A DNA stretch of 64,000 nt, taken from assembly GCA_951812925.1 (NCBI GenBank), contig OX638368.1, forward strand, positions 120,489,309-120,553,308. Reading direction: 5' to 3'. Below the pieces are notes generated by a model. The model ran no database searches. It was not told the origin of the DNA and was given only the letters and a program-made list of their open reading frames with translations. How positions within the stretch are numbered: the stretch's first letter is position 1; every line of letters starts with the position of its first letter. The translations under genes were made by a program, and so were the position numbers. The stretch comes from Calliopum simillimum (lineage: Eukaryota > Arthropoda > Insecta > Diptera > Lauxaniidae). Below are positions 58,001 through 64,000 of the stretch, one piece after another.

Positions 58001-59702
58001 CATCTAAGTATACTCAAAATACCACAACTATGTAAGTAAATCGGCATGCAAATACTTAATGATCGAAAAATAAAACTTGTCATTTAAATTATTTGAAATT
58101 AAATACAAGAGTAGCAACAAAAATTGACAAACTGGATATTAAAAAATAATTGAACGTGAATTTAATAGGTGCACTGCTCTCTTTAAGCGACAATTGTATC
58201 CGTAAAACCGGATAATGTTGAAAACTGGTTGATAAAATGTTGCCAAAAATGGAAAACACATAAAATAACTTGTCGAAAAAGGAAATAGTTAATTGCTGAA
58301 AACAAATTAAATTTGTCATGTGCGAATATAATGAATGAATAGTTGATTTGACATTTTCAAATTTGAAGTAACTATTGTATATGGTGATAAAACAATAAAA
58401 AAAAAGTTGATTTAGATTATAAAAATACTTTAAGAACAATTATTGTTTATTAAAAATCTAAAAATTATTAAAAATTGAAGATGTACAGATTTCAAGTACT
58501 TAACTCAAGTACTAAAAATTACCAAAACCAAAAAAGAGTGTGCAAAATCTAAAAAAAAAACCCCAAAAATGTGTTTCTCTTTGTGACCTTCAAAAAGTTT
58601 TATATTTCATGTTAATTTTTGTAGCATGCGCTAATGATTTCTGTCATGTGTAATTTAAGAAAAAAAAAGATATTTTTTTTTTGCACATAGATAATGGTAA
58701 GAGAATTACGTTACGGCTTAAATATCATGGCACAAATAAAGTGATGAACTGACAGACCGTCAAGTTAAAGTACAAGCGAATGCACACATAAAATGTGAGA
58801 AATTACACATATCGATTTCACGTATGTGGGAAATCGAACTTGTTTCTATCAATTATTACGAGGTAAAGAGATACGCCTGCTTGAGTTTCAAATAACAACA
58901 TAACAAATATAAAATATTAAATCTATAGTAAATGTTAAAAATGACAGCTGTTCAAAGTCATGAAAAAAAAACCTTTTAAAAATTAAGACTAGTGCAACCA
59001 ACCATAAGTTTAATGAGTAAATGTATTATGAATTATATGTGTCAGAGTTTTCTATTGCTGCTGTTGAGTAAAATGCATCTTGTGGGTTTTGTTTTCTTTT
59101 CAAACAGCAGGAACCGGCAACCCCTTTAAATTTCTCGCTTTCAATTTCAATCGTTTTTAATGTTTTCAGTGAAATTTTTTTTCATTTTTTAATTTTGTTA
59201 TGGTGCACTTGCTTTTAAATAAAATTCTTCATAATTTATTTATGACATTTCGATTGTTTTCAATGAATGCAATAGTACTTACAACAGTACAATATCATTT
59301 TTCACAATGCCTTGAATGTTTTAATTGTAACATAAATAAAAATTGTCAAGACATTTATATGACACTAAAAACGTTATCATAAGCAAGTATTATGCTTGAA
59401 CTTGTAATTGTACGATCGTATGAAATAGTATTTTTGATCTTGAAATTCGAACTTAAGGTTAAGACGAAAGAAATCGGACAATTTCTGTTCTCGAACTCTA
59501 CAACTTCTGTCTGAAAATCTTTTTTCTATACCTTGCCGCTTAAATGGAGCCACCAAGTATGTATTAAGCATAACAAAATTTCAACAGTTTCCGGAACTAT
59601 GTCGAAAAATGCAAATTTTCTGCAATAATATATATTCCTTGTAGTTCCTTTTCAGACAAAAAGTTTAGTGACGAAAGAAATATTTCCATTTCTTTTTTTT
59701 TC
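58001..59702. other. no gene recognised
   Basis: About 1.7 kb of A/T-rich sequence. A 116-codon minus-strand frame (58439-58089) has Phe-rich composition and no known motif. Confidence 0.45.
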
Positions 59703-60297
59703 TTATATTTCTTATATGCAGTCTTATGTACTTTTTGACGCTAAATCCGACTGCGTACTCAGATTTGTTAATATACCTGCAAGATTTCGATATATTCTTG
59801 CTTGAAGTTGGAGAAAACGCTGTTTTCAGGCTTATGACGTAGCTACAGGAAAACATGAAATTCTCTTCCTCTTCCAATTTTCCTTCAAAACGTATCTTCA
59901 CACTTTTCCAATAAGAATCTTAGTTTTCGAGTTATGATCCGTTAAAGAGAAGGTACTTCATATACGAAACATTTTGCATCGTTCATAATTTATCCTCAGG
60001 GCCTTCCTCTCATTGGCACTAATAAACTTCATACTGTCAGCAGATAGCAAGTAGCTTGAGTGTTTTTTGGCCATAAATCGATTTTTCGATACTAATACAA
60101 TTTCGTCCTTTGTATGTGGACTCAAAAAATCATAACTCGGAAATTAATTGGAAAAGTTTGAATGCATATTTTGATCAAGAAGAGTGTGACTATTCAACGC
60201 CATAAGCCTGAAAACAGCGTTTTCTCCAGCTTGACAATTCTGAGGATACAATCAGATGCAGCGTCGAAAAGTACATAAGACTACATATAAGAAATAA
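59703..60297. mobile_element. 600-bp foldback element
   Basis: CTTATATGCAGTCTTATGTA and AACGCTGTTTTCAGGCTTAT at the left are mirrored at about 60188-60297, and inner arms also pair (GAGTTATGAT near 59927 with ATCATAACTC near 60129). The loop is near 60000. No coding capacity or clear target duplication. Confidence 0.65.
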
Positions 60298-60537
60298 GTA
60301 ATACAAAGTTCATTCCATTCTTTTTGGTGTGCCTGTGTATCCTGTGTATCAAAATGTCCCTCATTTATATTACTGAGCATAGTTTATATCATTAATACTC
60401 TACCTTTAAGCTTAGAACACTCTTGGCGCCGTAGTAATGACAAGTGACCGTACGTTGTAATTGAAATACAATAACATTAAATTTTAATTTATATCGACGA
60501 AGAACTTTTAACTGCTAAGTAATTAAATTTTTCAAAT

Positions 60538-60577
60538 ATTAATTTGCTACTTTATTTTTCTTTCTTTGCAGGTAAGA
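60538..60577 (+). promoter_or_regulatory. Candidate recursive splice (ratchet) site 2
   Basis: The pyrimidine tract TTTATTTTTCTTTCTTTG ends in CAG at 60571 and is immediately followed by GTAAGA. An ATTAAT branchpoint-like motif lies at about 60538-60543. It shares the zero-length-exon structure and strand of the site at 37070. It may instead be the 3' splice site of a small exon that includes the ATG frame at 60618. Confidence 0.6.
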
Positions 60578-60680
60578 ACATAAATTCAAGTGACTAATAC
60601 TGAAAGTGCTAGCCATAATGGCAATAAACGGTGAATCACACACACAAGAATATGGTCAAGTCGAAGGTACTAAGAGATAA
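60572..60680 (+). other. Possible small exon with ATG frame
   Basis: After the 3' splice-like site at 60571, an ATG at 60618 in fair initiation context opens MAINGESHTQEYGQVEG, ending with TKR and a stop at 60678. A GAAG/GTACTA junction at 60666/60667 would leave a 95-base exon with a 49-base coding part, but GTACTA is a poor 5' splice site. No protein family was recognised. It may be a 5' exon of the host gene, a recursive-splicing exon, or chance. Confidence 0.25.
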
Positions 60681-61009
60681 AATTTATTATGAATATGATG
60701 GATTTGCAGCGGAAGGGATTAACATTTACGACTAAATGTCAAAATGTCAGTGTGTTGTCTGAAAAGTGCTGCATTTGCATGTCTGCACACATTATGGTAT
60801 GGTTGTTGGGTCAAAACTGTTGTGGGGCACGCGTGGCTAAAAGCAGCGGTCATTATTTCGACATGCAAGAAAATCAAGAATATCGCAAAAGGGTGATATG
60901 GTAAAATATTTTTAATACTTTGCTAATATTTTGTGATAGCACATAAGCCTACAATTGTTTAAAAAGTAAGGTTTTTCGATTTTTTTAAATATCCAAAAAA
61001 TTCTCAAAA

Positions 61010-61442
61010 TCTATATATTAACACGCAAGACTAAAACTTGTCCATCTTTTTTTACTATGTTAGAAATGGAGTATGACTTTAAATTATACACCATTAGAAA
61101 AGTATTTGTGTGTAGATGTGCACAAAGTTAAAATTATGTTAATATTTTGACTTTAAGCCAGGTTAAATTAAATACAATTTTTTCAATAATAACAACAACA
61201 AAATACACGGTCACATAGAGCTGAAAAAAGTATAAAGTACAAAGAGAAAAACAAAAAGCATAGCACTGACTACATGTTTTTTGTTTTGTTTATATTCATT
61301 CGCATGAATTATTTATGCCAGAAATGATAAACGGGCTTTTCTATTTCGTACCAAATAGCAACAATAAAAGTACTAGTGTCCAAAAAGTACCAAAATTATT
61401 TAATTAATTTTTGTTTGAATTTTGAACACTGGGCGATTCTAG
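61010..61442 (+). mobile_element. Non-autonomous Helitron, complete copy 2
   Basis: TCTATATATTAACACGC follows an A, and GGGCGATTCTAG precedes a T. A hairpin-forming region (GTTTGAATTTTGAACAC) lies just before the end. It is closely similar to 23869-24308 over its whole length. Confidence 0.8.
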
Positions 61443-62418
61443 TATTGTTTATTTTACATTTAAATATTATATTCTGTTTTGATTTAATGCCTTAAAATTG
61501 CATGTCTTAAAGGCGTTTCCATAAAGATTGTGCCACTTTTAAACGGAAAAAAATATAACTTTAATTTAGCATGTTCTTGATTCCAATAAAATCCACAAAA
61601 TCTCCGTTTTTCTTCTATTTTACTTTTCTTTTTCAAATATACAATATTTCTTTTGCTTGTATTTCATAAATGAAAACATGTTCATGTTCTGTTGTGCTAT
61701 TATTGTTGTTATCATAATAAAAAAAAAACAAAGAATTTCCCAACAACACTTCAAACAGCTGTGCCAAATTCATATCGCCAAGTGGGATAGAGTTAAGGGT
61801 GTAACAGACAATCGCATGCTATGAGTTTTAGAGCTTTTTCCGTCTTCCGTACATGCGAATTTTTATATTATTTTCTTTTATATTTTCATTTTAATGGTGT
61901 TATTGGCTTTTCTTAAGTTTGCTACGTCTTTTTGCAAATTTTTTTTTTTGTTTGTTGTGTTTTCTCGGCAAAAATTTTGGCGTGCGTCTGTCGTGTTTTC
62001 CACACAAACCAATATACGATTATAGTGCATGTACCTTATTCATAAAATTAAGACTTATTGCCTAAGTATTTCCTATAGCAGCTTTTCTTTGAAAACTTTT
62101 ATGATACATAGGAAAATCAGTTTTTCGAAGAATTCGCATATTAATGTGATATTTTAATTACGATTTTCCCATGATTCATGACGCAGAAAAAATGCGAAAA
62201 TATTCAAGAATAATTACTTTTGTTATTTTTTTTTTTGCTTCTAAGAAACAATATTCAATTAAAAACGCATAAAATGCGGAAAATACTAAAATACTTTTAG
62301 ATTCATGATCAAAAATTGGTCTGCTCTTAATTTTTACTAAAATTTAGTTAAGAGGAAAGGAACTGTTTTGGTGCCTATAGCGAACAAATGTGTATTTTTG
62401 ATAAAATATTTATAATAA
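61443..62418. other. no gene recognised
   Basis: A/T-rich sequence with T and A runs and no recognised repeat. Confidence 0.45.
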
Positions 62419-63701
62419 CTAGAATCGCCCAGTGGTCAAAATTTGATTACAAATTAAATAATTTTGATACTTTTTGGACAGTTTTAGTACTTCTTTTGCT
62501 GTTTGGTAGGTTTAGGGAGGGAAATATGGACTACGTGGTTAATATGGACCACACGGTTATTTCCCACAGCATACATAGGATTTACCGTTATTCATGTTCA
62601 AACTTAACGCTAATACCTAAAGCTTATAATAGTGCAATTTTAGCGTTCGGTGAAGTCGCATGTTTCTGTAAAGTTGATTTTTCTAAAAAAAAGATCAGTG
62701 ATAATTTTTTTCTAGTGAGTATATTTCATTATTTCACTTTAAAGACATAGCGTTTTTAAATAAATGGTTTATTATATAAAATCAGTGAACACTATTTATT
62801 ATTTATGAGCACAAATTAGTTCATTAACCACAAGACTTTTTGATAAAAAAAAACCACTTATTTCACCACCACGTGCTGTGGGTAATATGGACCACCAAAG
62901 AAAAAAGCCTCAAAAACAAATGTATCAATCATCTTTTTCAGATGGGGAATCTAGTGCAGTTTTCATGACGAGTCTGATGGTCGTTATATGTAATTCGTTA
63001 ACTACAAAGGAAAAGAAGATGAAAAATTCATATATTTAGTATAATACCCTTTACTTAGAAGATCGACGTGGCGAATGTTGGGTTGAATGTGTAATCTGAC
63101 GTTCTTGGAGTCATGAAAAATGTGCCGAATGTGGAAGTGACATTTTTATATAAAACCTCTGTACCAAATAGACTATATGGTTCATATTACACTACACTTT
63201 TTTTATCTTCATTTTGAGTATTTTCAGTTTTTTAATTTTTTTTCTTTATCCTGATGAGATATTTATCTAAAAGTAAATCAGAATAAAGGTAAATTGTTTC
63301 CTTTACTGAATGAAATAAAATTAATTGTTTTGTTTTATATATTTTGGATTTTATTTAAAAAAGAAAGATGGGTGGTCCATATTTCCCTCCCTTACCCTAC
63401 AAAATAGAAAAGCTCATTTATCATCACTAGTACAATGACAAATGTGAAACGAAAAGAAAAGAAAATGCATGAAGTCGATGTCAGTAAGCTCTTTGTCTTT
63501 CTCTTTGTGCTGTATCCTGTTTTCAGCTCTGTGTGACCGCGTATTTTGTCTGGCTTAAAAGCAAAATATTATAATAATTTCAACTTTGTGCACATTTACA
63601 CACAAATACTTTTCTAATGGTGTATAATTCAAAGTCGTGCTCCATTTTTAACATAGTAAAAAAGGCAGGACAAATTTTCATCTTGCGTCTTACTATATAG
63701 A
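62419..63701 (-). mobile_element. Non-autonomous Helitron, copy 3, split by insertion
   Basis: The minus-strand 3' end is at 62419 (CTAG) with the hairpin half AGTGGTCAAAATTTGATTAC. The 5' end lies at about 63701 (CTATATAG...). The two parts, 62419-62508 and 63398-63701, join to the expected order once the inserted pogo-like element is removed. Confidence 0.75.
62509..63397 (+). mobile_element. pogo-like element P2, copy 2
   Basis: Inserted into a Helitron copy at TA (62507-62508 and 63398-63399). Comparison with the intact Helitron sequence (TTTGGTAC) shows a single TA there, so the duplication is direct. The ends have AGGGAGGGAAATATGGAC. Transposase remnants include NMDYVVNMDHTVISHSIHRI upstream and WSHEKCAECGSDIFI near 63110. 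The word ATATGGACCAC recurs at both ends and inside. Confidence 0.8.
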
Positions 63702-64000
63702 TTTATTTATATAAATGTATGTTTATGTATTCGTCGGATAAAAACTACAACTAGAAATTTACAATTCTGATGTTGTGAGAAAAGCGCATTTTAAGTTTTT
63801 TTTTGAAATTCAATTTTTGTCTAGGATCTTGAAGTTTTCAACTTTTTCTTTTTTAAATAAAATCGAATAGGAACAACATTTCTAAAACTAGGTAAGACTA
63901 GTTAGAGTAGATAAGAGTCATACTTAACTCAAAACATTTAGATGTTCTTTTTGTTAAGATAAGGTTGTGGAAATAATCCATTAAAATTGCGGACACTATG

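Noticed and set aside
58089..58439. 116-codon minus-strand frame as a gene
   Set aside because: Phe/Leu/Ser-rich low-information sequence without motif.

Overview
The window looks like gene-poor, A+T-rich DNA from a higher (schizophoran) fly. The grounds are the repeat content: mariner copies of the cecropia and mauritiana types, elements resembling the Drosophila INE-1/DINE-1 repeat, Foldback-like palindromes with 9-bp target duplications, Helitron-derived elements and pogo-like DNA transposons. No long conserved host coding region is visible. All recognisable protein-coding sequence belongs to transposons and nearly all of it is broken. The species cannot be named from this sequence.

The best clue to the setting is a pair of plus-strand sites, at 37070/37071 and 60571/60572. 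In each, a strong pyrimidine tract plus CAG is joined directly to a 5' splice site (GTGAGT or GTAAGA). This is the structure of the recursive-splicing (ratchet) sites known from very long fly introns, so I infer that much of the window lies inside one giant intron of a gene read on the plus strand. A 20-codon ATG frame starts 46 bases after the second site. It may be part of a small exon or chance.

Layout. 0-9.8 kb: a repeated GGGCGTTATT word, a rearranged cecropia-type mariner (1433-2166), a 189-bp MITE (2679-2867) and two large foldback elements (4979-5656 and 6205-7805, the latter with an 8-bp target duplication). 9.8-14.3 kb: a nest in which a Foldback-like element contains a near-perfect 660-bp-arm palindrome (10255-11647), a minisatellite, and a mauritiana-type mariner (12069-13901) that is itself interrupted; its 347-residue transposase frame is open but lacks the second catalytic Asp. 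16-19 kb: single-ended and Helitron fragments. 21-27.8 kb: two more Foldback-like elements, including the best copy (25217-27806), a PIF-like MITE and a full Helitron-derived element. 28.7-29.9 kb: a pogo-like element. 30-36 kb: diverged repeats, a small MITE and a 1.25-kb foldback. 37.8-41.7 kb: a DINE-1-like element with a large (CCAG)n array, then a Foldback-like element split by a pogo-like element. 43-46 kb: a short palindrome, a (TTTTC)n array, a GTAACGCGAGTTACC repeat zone and a cecropia-type mariner sitting inside another inverted repeat. 48-58 kb: two DD41D-type mariner copies, a second DINE-1-like element, a LINE remnant and a mariner remnant. 59-64 kb: a foldback, the second splice site and two Helitron-derived copies, one interrupted by the same pogo-like family seen at 40.5 kb.

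There is no operon-like organisation. The relationships are insertion histories. Two themes recur: foldback architecture (at least ten inverted-repeat elements) and blocks in which one 12-16 base word recurs at intervals of tens to hundreds of bases while the DNA between copies is not obviously repeated. All identifications are by eye; no alignment, folding or database search was run.
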